Assembly: GCA_900320055.1 (NCBI GenBank)
Contig: ONQS01000002.1
Location: forward strand, 62,001-126,000
Source of the DNA: an uncultured Prevotellaceae bacterium
Lineage (GTDB): Bacteria > Bacteroidota > Bacteroidia > Bacteroidales > Muribaculaceae
Direction of reading: 5' to 3'
Length of the DNA stretch: 64,000 nucleotides
Shown here piece by piece: positions 35,373 to 44,797 of this stretch. Numbering within the stretch: position 1 is the first letter of the stretch; every line of letters begins with the position of its first letter. The notes beneath the pieces were generated by a model. The model did not search any database and was not told the origin of the DNA. It was given only the letters and a program-made list of their open reading frames with translations. A program made the position numbers and the translations under genes.

Positions 35373-36497
35373 TTATTTCATCGCTTCGTCCAGGTAGTCG
35401 TAGAAGGCGGGATCCTCGCCAACGATGATTTTGGCCACGTTGCCTTGGGGGTCAACGACGACCTTGGTGGGGAAACCGCGCACACCGTACAATGCCAACG
35501 GGTTGTCTCCGTTGTCCTTGTCCCAGTAGACATGCAGCCAGGGCAGATCATGCTCCTTGACGGCTGCTTTCCACTTCTCGACGGTGTCGTTGCAGTCCAC
35601 ACCCAGAATCTCGAGTTTGTCACCGTACTTGGCATAATACTTCTTCATATCGGGTATGCCCTTGATGCACCACTTGCACCATGAGCCCCAGAAGTCGATG
35701 ATGACCCACTTGCCACGCAGACTACTCAATGCCAACGGCTTGCCATTGATATCGCTGAGTGTGAAGTCAGGAGCGGGAGTGCCGACCATGCCCTCTTGAC
35801 GGGCTTCTTCCTCGGCCTCCTTCTGTGCAGCCTCCAAGATGGCCTTGTACAGGTTGGCGGCCACGCTGCCACGGGCGCGCTCGGTCAACAAGGCTGCGGC
35901 AGCCTCGATCGACTCGGTATCGTCCTCGAGCAGAGCGATCAGCGCAGCAGAGGCATCCTGGTCGGGATGGGCCTTGACATAGGCCATCACAGCATCGGCG
36001 AGAGCCTGGGTGAGCACAGGCACTCGCTCCTCATAATCCTTCATCACCTGCTCTTGAGGAACGCCTTGCATGATGCGGTGCTGGCATTCGCCCGCAAAGT
36101 TCTTCAACGCTATCATCGGTTGCTCAATGCTCTGCTCGGCGATATCATAGTCCACATAGAACTGCGATCCTCTTAAGTGAGTGAAGTTGTTGCCATCACG
36201 ATAAATCTCGACGGTTTCGCCCGGGATGGCAGGCATTGAGATATAGCCTCTCGAATTGTTATTGTCCAGCACGAAGAGCATCGCCGCATCCTTCAATTCA
36301 TAGGACATTTCATGCATCTGACCATTGACCTGAAAAACCTGCTTCTCGATGGACCGAGAACTCTTGACATCAACGAGTGCTAGTCCCACCGAGTCGCCCC
36401 GGCCCTCAAAGGTGCTTTTTACTGTGAATTTCCCATCTTGGGCCAATGCGCCCAGCGCCATTATGCCCGCAAGCATTGAGAACAATATCTTCTTCAT
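35373..36497 (-). CDS. TlpA-like thiol oxidoreductase with DUF4369-like N-terminal domain
   Basis: The 374-residue protein has a signal peptide (MKKILFSMLAGIMALGALAQ), a strand-rich N-terminal domain (about 22-110) of the DUF4369 kind, a helical middle and a thioredoxin domain from about 237. The active site is WCKWC (CKWC, 274-277) in IDFWGSWCKWCIKGIPDMKK; KW between the cysteines is unusual compared with GP. It should act in the periplasm on protein thiols. The gene has its own promoter at 36536-36567 and is followed by trxB. Confidence 0.88.
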   Translation of the reverse strand: MKKILFSMLAGIMALGALAQDGKFTVKSTFEGRGDSVGLALVDVKSSRSIEKQVFQVNGQMHEMSYELKDAAMLFVLDNNNSRGYISMPAIPGETVEIYRDGNNFTHLRGSQFYVDYDIAEQSIEQPMIALKNFAGECQHRIMQGVPQEQVMKDYEERVPVLTQALADAVMAYVKAHPDQDASAALIALLEDDTESIEAAAALLTERARGSVAANLYKAILEAAQKEAEEEARQEGMVGTPAPDFTLSDINGKPLALSSLRGKWVIIDFWGSWCKWCIKGIPDMKKYYAKYGDKLEILGVDCNDTVEKWKAAVKEHDLPWLHVYWDKDNGDNPLALYGVRGFPTKVVVDPQGNVAKIIVGEDPAFYDYLDEAMK

Positions 36498-36535
36498 AAT
36501 TTCTACTATTTAGTTATTATAATGCATATTTGTGG

Positions 36536-36567
36536 CAAAGATAATAAGAATCACATCAAAAACCAAA
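36536..36567 (-). promoter_or_regulatory. Promoter of the TlpA-like/trxB unit
   Basis: On the minus strand TTTG (36567-36564), 20 nt, TATCTTTG (36543-36536), 39 nt before the ATG at 36497. Confidence 0.8.
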
Positions 36568-36688
36568 TCTTTTAAGAAAACGAGCGACACACCCATTTTC
36601 AAGATTCGGGTGACTGACATGCAGGCACCCGAACCACAATAGAAAAAAATATATATATTATACTTGAATGGTCTGAATTGACCGTTTC

Positions 36689-37870
36689 TTAATTGCCGAG
36701 GAGTTCAGCGAGTTTCTGGGCGAGGGCTTCGCCACGAGCGTTATCTCCTGATTCAATCACGGTCAACTGCTCGGCATCGATCAGGAACATGGCCGGTATA
36801 GAACGCACCTTGTAGGCATCGGCAGCGCCCATAATGTCCAGGAAATTGGGCCATTGCAACTGTTCCTGCTGGAGGGCTTTGCGCCATGCAGCCTCGTTCT
36901 TGTCGATGCTGATGCTCACGACCTCAAATCCCTTGTCCTTGTAGAGATCGTAGAGTTTTTTGACATTGGGAATCTCCTTGCGGCAGGGTCCACACCACGA
37001 TGCCCAGAAGTCGATAAGCAACAACTTTTTGCCCTGTGCCAGGTCCTCAAGTGTCAACTGCTTGCCGTCATCGCCTTTAACGGTCAACAGTTTGGCCTTC
37101 TGTCCCTTGTCGCCTGCAGGCATCATCTCGTCGATCATCTTCTTGCCATACCAACTCTGTTGAGCCTCGGGCGACAAACTATCATACAGGGGCTTGTCAT
37201 CGGCTGTGAAGTAGGTCCACAGGTAGATGGCCATCATTGGGCCCCAATAGGTATCCTTGTTCTCGTCTACGATGCCCTTGTAGGTTCCCTCGACCTGGGC
37301 AAAGAAATCCTTCTCGGCCTTGTCAAATGCCTTGTACTGATCGGTCTCCATGATTTGCTTCTCGCGGGCGCTATCCTTGGCCTGGCGGGCCTCGTTCAAC
37401 TGTTGCAGAACCTGGGCATATTGCTCGTGATAGTCATTGAAGAGTTTGTCGAGATCGGCACGACGTTGCTTGTAGCCATTAAATTTGTCGGTCATCGGGG
37501 ATCCCTTGACGGTGACATCCCAACTATAACCGCACACCCCATCCTGGTTGGGCTCACCCTTAGTGACCTTACCGTCGATGGTAATGTTTCCATTTTCAAG
37601 CATGAAAGTCTCGGCGCCATAGGCATCCTTGACCATGAGGTTGACGCAGATGGGCAATGGCAGGCTGTCGCCAATCTCGCCCTCAAAGGTGAATTTGCCG
37701 CCTCTGACGGTCGCCTCGGCAATGGGCTCCTCATTGTCATGGCTCATGGGCACGAGTTGCACCACGGTGCCATCGTCGAGCCCAGAGACGTTACACTCGA
37801 CCTTGTATTGACGGGCATTGCAACTACAAACGAGCATGCACAGCAGGCATGCGAATAATATCTTCTTCAT
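36689..37870 (-). CDS. TlpA-like lipoprotein thiol oxidoreductase with DUF4369 domain
   Basis: The 393-residue protein has a lipoprotein signal with acylated Cys near residue 15-17 (LLCMLVCSC), a DUF4369 domain (about 20-120), a charged helical middle (130-250) and a thioredoxin domain with CGPC (293-296) in IDFWASWCGPCRKEIPNVKK. It is probably anchored in the envelope and reduces or isomerises disulfides. It starts 17 bp after the susD stop codon, so it is co-transcribed with susCD. Confidence 0.9.
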   Translation of the reverse strand: MKKILFACLLCMLVCSCNARQYKVECNVSGLDDGTVVQLVPMSHDNEEPIAEATVRGGKFTFEGEIGDSLPLPICVNLMVKDAYGAETFMLENGNITIDGKVTKGEPNQDGVCGYSWDVTVKGSPMTDKFNGYKQRRADLDKLFNDYHEQYAQVLQQLNEARQAKDSAREKQIMETDQYKAFDKAEKDFFAQVEGTYKGIVDENKDTYWGPMMAIYLWTYFTADDKPLYDSLSPEAQQSWYGKKMIDEMMPAGDKGQKAKLLTVKGDDGKQLTLEDLAQGKKLLLIDFWASWCGPCRKEIPNVKKLYDLYKDKGFEVVSISIDKNEAAWRKALQQEQLQWPNFLDIMGAADAYKVRSIPAMFLIDAEQLTVIESGDNARGEALAQKLAELLGN

Positions 37871-37887
37871 AGCGTTATCAACTGTAT

Positions 37888-39300
37888 TTATCGTTCGACA
37901 TTCTGAGTTATGGTTCCGTTACCGGAGTTCTTCACGGCGCCCATGGGGAAAGGCATCACCCACATGTGACTACTGGGCGAGAGCGTGTATTGCTGGCCAT
38001 TCTCGACCTTGGTCAGAGTACGGGCATGCGCAGGCTCCAGGTTCAAGCGGCGTGCGTCACAGAAGGGGATAATCGTCTGTACCAAGGCGTCCCCCTTGAC
38101 CTTGATGATCATGTCGATAGCCACATCAGCACTCGAGGCAGCCAATGGCTGGTAGTACTCAGGCAGGATGCGTTTTTGACGGACCTTGTTAAGTACATCC
38201 ATAGCGCCAGCGACGTTGCCCGTGCGAGCGAGGCATTCGGCCTGGATGAGGTAAACCTCGGTTGTCGTCAAGCCGCCCCGGTTGAAGTAGCCACCCATGT
38301 TAGGATTATAATAAGTAGCGCCAGCCATAGTGCGGATTTTCCAGCGGCTCATGAAGTGGGCATCGCCCTGCTCAAAACGGTTGCCACGATCTTCACGCAT
38401 CTGCAGATCATTTCCCGAATAGGAATTATTGCCGTGGCAGAAGATGTAGTTCTCCTCATAGTCAAATCCCATGGGCGACGTTATGCTCTGATATACATCG
38501 GGCACACTCAGCACAGCGGCATTGTCATTATAGAATGCCACCCAGTCAAACAACCTATCGTTGCGCTTCAGCGCCTCGCCAGCATTGGCCAGGGCTTCCT
38601 GATAGTTGCCCATCTGCAGATAGACGCGTGCAGCCAGCGCATAGGCCGTAGCCTTGTCGGCATAGAGTACGTTGAGGGCCCTCTCGGGCAAAGCGGGCAG
38701 AGCCTCGCTGATATCCTGAACAATGAAGTCATAGATCTCCTGAACCGAGGGCTGCGTGTAGGTGGCGCCCACCTCGGCACTGGTGATCAGGGGCACACCA
38801 CCATCGGTTGCAGCCGTAGCGGCGTTATAGGTCTTAGCATAATAGTTCACGAGAGTGAAATACTTCATCGCCCTTAATATCTTGGCCTGGGCGATCACCT
38901 GTCCACGCTCAGCATCGGTGGCTTCGGTTGCCGTGGGCGCATTCTCGATGAGCAGATTGGCGGTGGAGATGCCTGCATATCCGTTATAATAGGTCGTCTC
39001 GTCACTCTTGTTCATGGCAATGCGGTCGGCATTCTCATCCCAGAAGTAGTTGGCGTTCCACAGTTCATAATAGGACAGGTAGCCATCCGAGACATAGCGA
39101 TCGTTGAGAAGGACAAGCGCCTGTGTCACGTCTTCGCGGCAATTGGTGTATTCATCGGCAAGCATGACCGAGAAGTCGTTGAGCGTGGTGGGAATGCGCT
39201 GTCCCTTGGGCACATTGCTCAGATAGTCATCACAACTGCACAAGCAGGCGAGCAGCACCAGGCAAGAGCCTAAAAGCAGTTTATTTATCTTGGTTTTCAT
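37888..39300 (-). CDS. SusD/RagB-family lipoprotein
   Basis: The product from ATG 39300 (MKTKINKLLLGSCLVLLACL) has 470 residues and a lipoprotein signal ending LACLCSC. It has the SusD helical core (QVIAQAKILRAMKYFTLVNYY; TTTEVYLIQAECLARTGNV) and the substrate-binding loops between. It captures substrate for the SusC barrel encoded 38 bp upstream. The N-terminal DDYLSNVPKGQRIPTTL is the usual start of the mature protein. Confidence 0.93.
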   Translation of the reverse strand: MKTKINKLLLGSCLVLLACLCSCDDYLSNVPKGQRIPTTLNDFSVMLADEYTNCREDVTQALVLLNDRYVSDGYLSYYELWNANYFWDENADRIAMNKSDETTYYNGYAGISTANLLIENAPTATEATDAERGQVIAQAKILRAMKYFTLVNYYAKTYNAATAATDGGVPLITSAEVGATYTQPSVQEIYDFIVQDISEALPALPERALNVLYADKATAYALAARVYLQMGNYQEALANAGEALKRNDRLFDWVAFYNDNAAVLSVPDVYQSITSPMGFDYEENYIFCHGNNSYSGNDLQMREDRGNRFEQGDAHFMSRWKIRTMAGATYYNPNMGGYFNRGGLTTTEVYLIQAECLARTGNVAGAMDVLNKVRQKRILPEYYQPLAASSADVAIDMIIKVKGDALVQTIIPFCDARRLNLEPAHARTLTKVENGQQYTLSPSSHMWVMPFPMGAVKNSGNGTITQNVER

Positions 39301-39338
39301 ATCTCTCAATATATTATTGTTGTTAGTTACTCGTTTTC

Positions 39339-42300
39339 TTAGAAGTCCAGATAGAGGCCAAAGACATAGTTGGGAGCATTGTAGCCACCCAGCAGGTACT
39401 TGGCCGTGGTGCTCTTGGCAAAGGTAACAGCATTCTCCACATTGAACTGGAGACGCGCACTGCTCAGACCGATGTTGCGCAGACAGGAACCGGGCAAGTT
39501 GTAGGCCAGCGATATGTTGGCCAGACGCAGGTTGGTCGCACTGATAACATTGTTGTCGGCGTAGCCGTAGATCGTGCGCGATGCGTCACTGAACAACGGA
39601 TTCTCGGCAAAGATGGCAGCGGGGATGTCGGTTTTGGCCTCATCACCCGGTTGGCGCCAGCGGTTGGCGATATCCTTGTTGACGGGGTCGAGCGTTGAGA
39701 CATAACTCCACAACGAGTAGTTATAGGCCGAGTTGAGCATGGGCAGATCGGTATTACGCATCTTGTGTCCGCCCTGGAACAGCCACATGCAGGAGAGGTC
39801 AAAGCGCTTGTAACCCAGATGCAGGTTAAGCGAGGCCAAATGTGTGGGCTCGGTGCTGCCCGCATAGATGATAGCCGCCAGATCTGAGGGATTATAGGTA
39901 GTGGCTTCGCCAGCGGCATCCAACACCTGAGGCAGACCATCGGCGCTCAGCCCAGCCCACTTGTAGGCATAGATGGCATTATACGGGTTGCCCACGATGG
40001 GATATGCATCGGGATAGTCGAGTTGGAGGAAATAGACCGGAGCCTCGACATTGACATAGACCACCTTATTCTTATTATAACTGTAGGTCACACCCGCATC
40101 AAAACTGAAGTCGGCCGTGCGGACGATCTGCCCATTCAGGGAGAGTTCCACTCCGCGGTTACGCATCTTGCCATTGTTGATGCGATAAGTCGTATAGCCA
40201 AAGCCCTCAGTCGGGACACCCATCGTGTTGGCCAGCAGATCAGTACCCATCTTGTTATAAAACTCGATGCTACCGTTCAGGCGATTGTTCAGCAAGGCAA
40301 AGTCCAGACCCACGTTGGTCGTAGTGGTCTTTTCCCAGCGCAGGTTGGGATTGGGACGAGTGCTCACCGAGCCATAGACGCCACCCACATTGGGATTGTT
40401 GTCATAGGATGCAGTCATATAGGGTGCCGCATCCTTGGCAATATTACCGGCGATACCGTAAGATGCACGCAGTTTCAAGCGATTGACCCAATCGACACGG
40501 AACCAGGGTTCGCGGTCGATGTTCCATCCGGCACCTATGCTCCAGATGGGCTTGTTCTGGTACTTGGAGCCCGTTCCCCACAAATTGGAACGGTCCCAAC
40601 GGATACTTGCCGAGAACATATACTTGTTGTCGTAGGTGTAAGCCGCGTTAGCAAACAGCGACACGAAGCGGTTATCGATATTGCGCAGACTGGCAAAGTC
40701 GCTGGGGTTCAATCCATAGCCGCCCATCAGGCCATTAGTGTTGTAGAGCACATTCTGGTCCACCATCGAGAAGGACAGCATGTCTGGATCATAGTTGTAG
40801 AGCGTGTTGTTGTCATAGTCGATGACCGTCTTACGCACCTCATGACCCAGCAAGGCCACCACATTATGCTTGTCGGCAAAGGTGTTTTCATAATTCAACT
40901 GCTGGCGGAAGGTATAGGCTTTAGACGTCTGATTAGCACGGTAGAAGATGTTACCATAAGGCACATTGAGCGTTGCCTCGCCCGTGCCATAGTCGTCGGT
41001 GGCATACTGACCGACCAAGTTGCGCACATGGTAACTATCCTTCTCATAGAGTTGGCGCGTCCTGTCGTAGGCATACTCATACTGGAACATCACATTGTAC
41101 TTGAAGTTCCAGGGCAGGTCAAAGTCGAGTTTGCCGTAGGTGCGGTTGATAAACTCATTAGTGACGCGGATGTTACGGCCGATCTCATCCAGCGGCGTGA
41201 TATTGTAATCAGGGAGCGCGTAGCCTGTGAGGATAGCGAGATCGGACTGTCCGAGTCGTGACTCCTGGGTCGAAGTGAAATGGGTGCCGTCATCGTTGCG
41301 CAGGCGGTCATAGGGCATAAAGGAGTAACCCGGGCTCATGGGGTCATAGGCTTGCTGGTTACCCTTTTTATAATAGGTATAGGAACCGATACCTAGCGAC
41401 AGCCAGTTGGTCACATCCAGTTGGTCGCGCAGGTCGATGCCCCATGAGTTGTCGTTGGTGAACTTGTCGTTCATCTTGTTGTTGCGATAAGTGATGGCTG
41501 CACGGAAGTTGTTATTGTCACTAGAGCGGCCCACACTCAGGTGATACTGCTGGTAGAAGGCATCGCGCTTGGCATACTTGGCCACATCGTCATAGTAACG
41601 GTAGCCCTGGCTTGCCAACTGATTGAGGCGGCTCTCCATCTCGCTCTGCGAGATATTACCGGCATAGTAGTTGGCGATGGTCTGAATACCTTGTGAAGTA
41701 TACACTTTGTCGTTGATGATGGAACGGGCATAGTCGGCAGCACCCTCTCCCTGCAGATTGGGGTTGGCAGCCGCCCACTCGCGCTCCAGATCGATGATGT
41801 CGGCGGCATCGGTGAGCCTGTTCTTATTGAAGGAATAAGGATGCCAAGTCAATGATGTGCTGAACGACACATTGGTGCGCTTGCCCTTGGCCTTCTTGGT
41901 GACAATGACCACGACACCGTTGGCGGCACGGGCACCATAGATGCTGGCAGCGGCGGCATCCTTGAGCACCGTGATGCTCTCGATCTCGTTGATGTCGACA
42001 TTGGGCACACTCTCGTTAAGGCTACCCCACTCGTCGTAACGGGTCGACTCGACGGGGAACCCGTCGATCACATAGAGCGGATTGGTGACACCGTTCATGG
42101 TCGTGGTACCGCGAATGAGGCCACTCTGAGTGTTGAAACCCGCGATTTCACCTTCGAGCAGTTGCGACAGGTTGTCATATCGCTTGGTCATGAGGTTGTC
42201 GGCAGTCACCTTGGCAAACGAGCCGGTGGTTCTCTCTTTGGAAATCTGCTGATAACCTGTCACCACCACGTCGTCCATGACATTGGCATTATCCTCGAGG

Positions 42301-42836
42301 ATAAGCACGCTATTGCTGGAAGCCGCCTTGCGCTCTACGGTTTTCTTACCTATATAGGAATAGACAAGTGTGCTGTTGGGGTCAACGTCCTCGAGCACGT
42401 AGTTGCCGTCCATGTCTGTGGCGGTACCGTTATCTGTGCCCGAGACTCGCACGGTGACACCGATGAGCGGCTCACCGTCGGCATCCACCACCTGCCCCTT
42501 GACTGTGCGCTTAGTCACGCCAGCCTCGGCGCGCTTCTCGCTCTTGGTCACCTGGATGAACCGGCCATCGACCGAACTGGTCAGCGGCAGTCCCTTGATG
42601 AGCGACTTGACCGCATCGGGGGCTGTCGCATTTTTGACGTCGGCTGTCACCTTATAGTCCTTGATGACCTCATAAGGATAGTTGATCTTGTAATAGCCGG
42701 ATTGTTGCTCCACCTGGCGCAGGGCAGTGGGCAACGGTGTCTGATTGACCTTGATGGTCACCCGCTGTCCCTGGGCTAAAAGCGCCAGAGGCAACATCAT
42801 TAGGCACAATAAAGCCATGAGTTGTTTCTTGTTCAT
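39339..42836 (-). CDS. SusC/RagA-family TonB-linked transporter with STN signalling domain
   Basis: The 1165-residue protein has a signal peptide (to about 21), an STN domain (about 24-95, RVTIKVNQTPLPTALRQVEQ), a carboxypeptidase-regulatory-like domain (about 113-190, VKGQVVDADGEPLIGVTVRV), a plug (YVIDGFPVESTRYD; DINEIESITVLKDAAAASIYG; NGVVVIVTKKAKG) and a large beta-barrel ending YVFGLYLDF. STN domains talk to FecR-type anti-sigma proteins; the fecR and ECF sigma genes lie directly upstream. It imports the substrate bound by the following SusD. Confidence 0.95.
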   Translation of the reverse strand: MNKKQLMALLCLMMLPLALLAQGQRVTIKVNQTPLPTALRQVEQQSGYYKINYPYEVIKDYKVTADVKNATAPDAVKSLIKGLPLTSSVDGRFIQVTKSEKRAEAGVTKRTVKGQVVDADGEPLIGVTVRVSGTDNGTATDMDGNYVLEDVDPNSTLVYSYIGKKTVERKAASSNSVLILEDNANVMDDVVVTGYQQISKERTTGSFAKVTADNLMTKRYDNLSQLLEGEIAGFNTQSGLIRGTTTMNGVTNPLYVIDGFPVESTRYDEWGSLNESVPNVDINEIESITVLKDAAAASIYGARAANGVVVIVTKKAKGKRTNVSFSTSLTWHPYSFNKNRLTDAADIIDLEREWAAANPNLQGEGAADYARSIINDKVYTSQGIQTIANYYAGNISQSEMESRLNQLASQGYRYYDDVAKYAKRDAFYQQYHLSVGRSSDNNNFRAAITYRNNKMNDKFTNDNSWGIDLRDQLDVTNWLSLGIGSYTYYKKGNQQAYDPMSPGYSFMPYDRLRNDDGTHFTSTQESRLGQSDLAILTGYALPDYNITPLDEIGRNIRVTNEFINRTYGKLDFDLPWNFKYNVMFQYEYAYDRTRQLYEKDSYHVRNLVGQYATDDYGTGEATLNVPYGNIFYRANQTSKAYTFRQQLNYENTFADKHNVVALLGHEVRKTVIDYDNNTLYNYDPDMLSFSMVDQNVLYNTNGLMGGYGLNPSDFASLRNIDNRFVSLFANAAYTYDNKYMFSASIRWDRSNLWGTGSKYQNKPIWSIGAGWNIDREPWFRVDWVNRLKLRASYGIAGNIAKDAAPYMTASYDNNPNVGGVYGSVSTRPNPNLRWEKTTTTNVGLDFALLNNRLNGSIEFYNKMGTDLLANTMGVPTEGFGYTTYRINNGKMRNRGVELSLNGQIVRTADFSFDAGVTYSYNKNKVVYVNVEAPVYFLQLDYPDAYPIVGNPYNAIYAYKWAGLSADGLPQVLDAAGEATTYNPSDLAAIIYAGSTEPTHLASLNLHLGYKRFDLSCMWLFQGGHKMRNTDLPMLNSAYNYSLWSYVSTLDPVNKDIANRWRQPGDEAKTDIPAAIFAENPLFSDASRTIYGYADNNVISATNLRLANISLAYNLPGSCLRNIGLSSARLQFNVENAVTFAKSTTAKYLLGGYNAPNYVFGLYLDF

Positions 42837-42850
42837 ACTAATACAGATTT

Positions 42851-42876
42851 AGTTCAGGTTTAACTTGCTCTGAACT
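42851..42876. promoter_or_regulatory. Inverted repeat in the susC leader
   Basis: AGTTCAG (42851-42857) and CTGAACT (42870-42876) form a 7-bp inverted repeat with a 12-nt spacer just upstream of the STN-type susC. It may be a regulator or sigma-factor site. Confidence 0.4.
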
Positions 42877-42894
42877 TAATACTTAAAAAAAATA

Positions 42895-42915
42895 AGCGGG
42901 GTACATCACTCCGCT
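42895..42915 (-). terminator. Terminator between fecR and susC
   Basis: An 8-bp stem with one G-T pair (42895-42902 with 42908-42915) is followed on the minus strand by TATTTTTTTT. It ends the sigma-fecR transcript and separates it from susCD. Confidence 0.8.
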
Positions 42916-42939
42916 CATTTTATATTTCTTTAACATTTA

Positions 42940-43989
42940 TCACTTGATAACGACCACATTGCCCTCAATCTCGGCCCGGACCACCCCAAGCGCGTTCAGA
43001 TTGGCGAGGGCTTCCTGAAGACTCTTGCCGCGCTCCACGACGAAGTGGAGCCGCACCTGCATCTTGCTGGTGTCGTCAAACGACACATTCACGCCATACC
43101 ATCTGGCCAGTTCACGCATGATGCCGATCAGGGTCTGGTTGTCAAAATAGAAGAAGCCTTCCTTCCACTGTGTGATAGGATAGGTGTCCACCGTATTGAC
43201 GGCCAATTGTGTGCCAGAGAGTGACGCCTGTTGTCCTTGGGTCAGCACCCGAGAGGCATCAGCGCTATTGACCTGCACACGCCCCGACACTAGCGTGACC
43301 GAAGCATCCTTACCCGAGCGCGCCCTGACATTGAATGCTGTGCCCAATACTCTAGTCGTGAGATAGTCGCTATATACGATAAAGGGGTGTTTCGCATCTT
43401 TTTTCACCTCAAAATAGGCCTCGCCCTGCAGGCGCACTTCACGCTTGTCACCTGTGAAGTGATCCGGGAACTCCAGTCGGCTCTCGGCATTGAGCCACAC
43501 TTGTGTACCATCGGCTAGCGTCAAGTGATAATCCTTGCCACGGGGCGTGGATAGTGCCATCAATTGGACGGGTGCATCGGAGGGACGATCCAGTTTCAAC
43601 TGCTTACCGCTTGCCGGCTGATTCCTGCCATCGGCTGTAGAAACGGTCACCTCGTCGATCTCTTCCGGCACATTGACAGCAAACGCCGACGCATCGACAT
43701 GAGCCACCGGGGTTGACTGACCGGTCCAGTAACTATAGCCGACAATCAAGGCCAGCGTTGCGGCGATGCCCACGGTCCAACGCACCCAGGGGCGCCTAAG
43801 CATCGGCACCGCCCCAGCCGTGTCAAGATCCTGTTCATCGGCAAGGCCCAGCCGCTCACTGACCACATGCCACTGCTCGTCAATATCTGGGCAAGTGGCG
43901 TGCTCACGCGACATCGCCTCGCGCAGTTCCCATTGCTCGTGCCGACTAAGCGGTTGCTGCTCCTCTATGTTCTTGTTATCGTGTTCCAT
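42940..43989 (-). CDS. FecR-family anti-sigma factor
   Basis: The product from ATG 43989 (MEHDNKNIEEQQPLSRHEQW) has 349 residues: a cytoplasmic N-terminus of about 75 residues, one membrane segment (WTVGIAATLALIVGYSYW), and a periplasmic FecR domain (ADGTQVWLNAESRLEFPDHF; VRLQGEAYFEVKKDAKHPF; TTRVLGTAFNVRA) with the C-terminal DUF4974 part (QTLIGIMRELARWYGVNVSF). It holds the ECF sigma factor until the STN domain of the SusC transporter signals. The sigma gene ends 4 bp upstream. Confidence 0.94.
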   Translation of the reverse strand: MEHDNKNIEEQQPLSRHEQWELREAMSREHATCPDIDEQWHVVSERLGLADEQDLDTAGAVPMLRRPWVRWTVGIAATLALIVGYSYWTGQSTPVAHVDASAFAVNVPEEIDEVTVSTADGRNQPASGKQLKLDRPSDAPVQLMALSTPRGKDYHLTLADGTQVWLNAESRLEFPDHFTGDKREVRLQGEAYFEVKKDAKHPFIVYSDYLTTRVLGTAFNVRARSGKDASVTLVSGRVQVNSADASRVLTQGQQASLSGTQLAVNTVDTYPITQWKEGFFYFDNQTLIGIMRELARWYGVNVSFDDTSKMQVRLHFVVERGKSLQEALANLNALGVVRAEIEGNVVVIK

Positions 43990-43993
43990 TTCA

Positions 43994-44542
43994 CTAACTG
44001 ATACATGATAATAGCAATAGTGGTACAAACTTTAACATTTTTTTACCCAATGATATCCTCATCTGGGCAAATGCGCGCTGGATGATTTTCTTCACGCCAT
44101 CCACGCTGATTCCTAGCATATCGGCCACCTCCTGGTTAGTCTTCTGCTCATAGAATCGCAGATACAATACACGCCTCACGCGCTCAGGCTGCCGATTGAG
44201 TTCTGCCCTCAAGTGTGCAATGCGCGCTTCATACTCGTTCCAGTCGCTTTCGGTATTGTGTTCCAAATCGTTGAGCACTTCTTGCATCAACGGCACTTGG
44301 CGGTTGCTCTGCCTCAACTGATCCAAACAACGGTTGCGCACGCTGGTGTACAGATAGGGCAAAACGGTACTTGGCTCAATTGTTTCTCTCAGTCGCCACA
44401 CGTTGACAAACACCTCGCTGGTCACATCTTTGGCAACGTCCTCATCATGGACTATGGCATGTGCATGGTAATACAGCCGCTCATAGTTTTGTCTGAACAG
44501 CGTTTCAAAATCATGAACCGATATGACCATGCTTTTATTCAT
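43994..44542 (-). CDS. ECF-type RNA polymerase sigma factor (FecI-like)
   Basis: The 182-residue protein has region 2 (FRQNYERLYYHAHAIVHDE; DVAKDVTSEVFVNVWR) and region 4 (RRVLYLRFYEQKTNQEVADM, then LGISVDGVKKIIQRAFAQM) and the length of Bacteroidetes FecI-like factors. Paired with the following fecR, it should direct transcription of susC-susD-TlpA on substrate binding. A -7-like box lies 24 nt before the ATG. Confidence 0.93.
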   Translation of the reverse strand: MNKSMVISVHDFETLFRQNYERLYYHAHAIVHDEDVAKDVTSEVFVNVWRLRETIEPSTVLPYLYTSVRNRCLDQLRQSNRQVPLMQEVLNDLEHNTESDWNEYEARIAHLRAELNRQPERVRRVLYLRFYEQKTNQEVADMLGISVDGVKKIIQRAFAQMRISLGKKMLKFVPLLLLSCIS

Positions 44543-44565
44543 CCCAACATTGAATTAACGGGGGA

Positions 44566-44573
44566 CAAAGATA
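44566..44573 (-). promoter_or_regulatory. -7 box of the sigma-fecR operon
   Basis: TATCTTTG read on the minus strand; the second element is not clear. Confidence 0.5.
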
Positions 44574-44760
44574 TAACAATAATTTGAAAAAGAATCAATA
44601 CTCACCTTAAAACACATCATTGAATCATCCTAGGCGATATCGCATATTCACACCTGCCAAACAATCCCATGCGCAGAATAAAACCGAAAACTTTCCAAAA
44701 AAAAATGTCCCCTTCGTCATAAATAAGCCGTAATAACTGTAAACAATTGAGATTTTTAAT

Positions 44761-44768
44761 TAACTTTG
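44761..44768 (+). promoter_or_regulatory. -7 box of dsbD
   Basis: TAACTTTG lies 29 nt before the first ATG at 44798; the -33 element is weak. The remaining 44574-44760 gap is A/T-rich with nothing else clear. Confidence 0.5.
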
Positions 44769-44797
44769 CAAACCAAATAACCAAAAAAACTATTATT

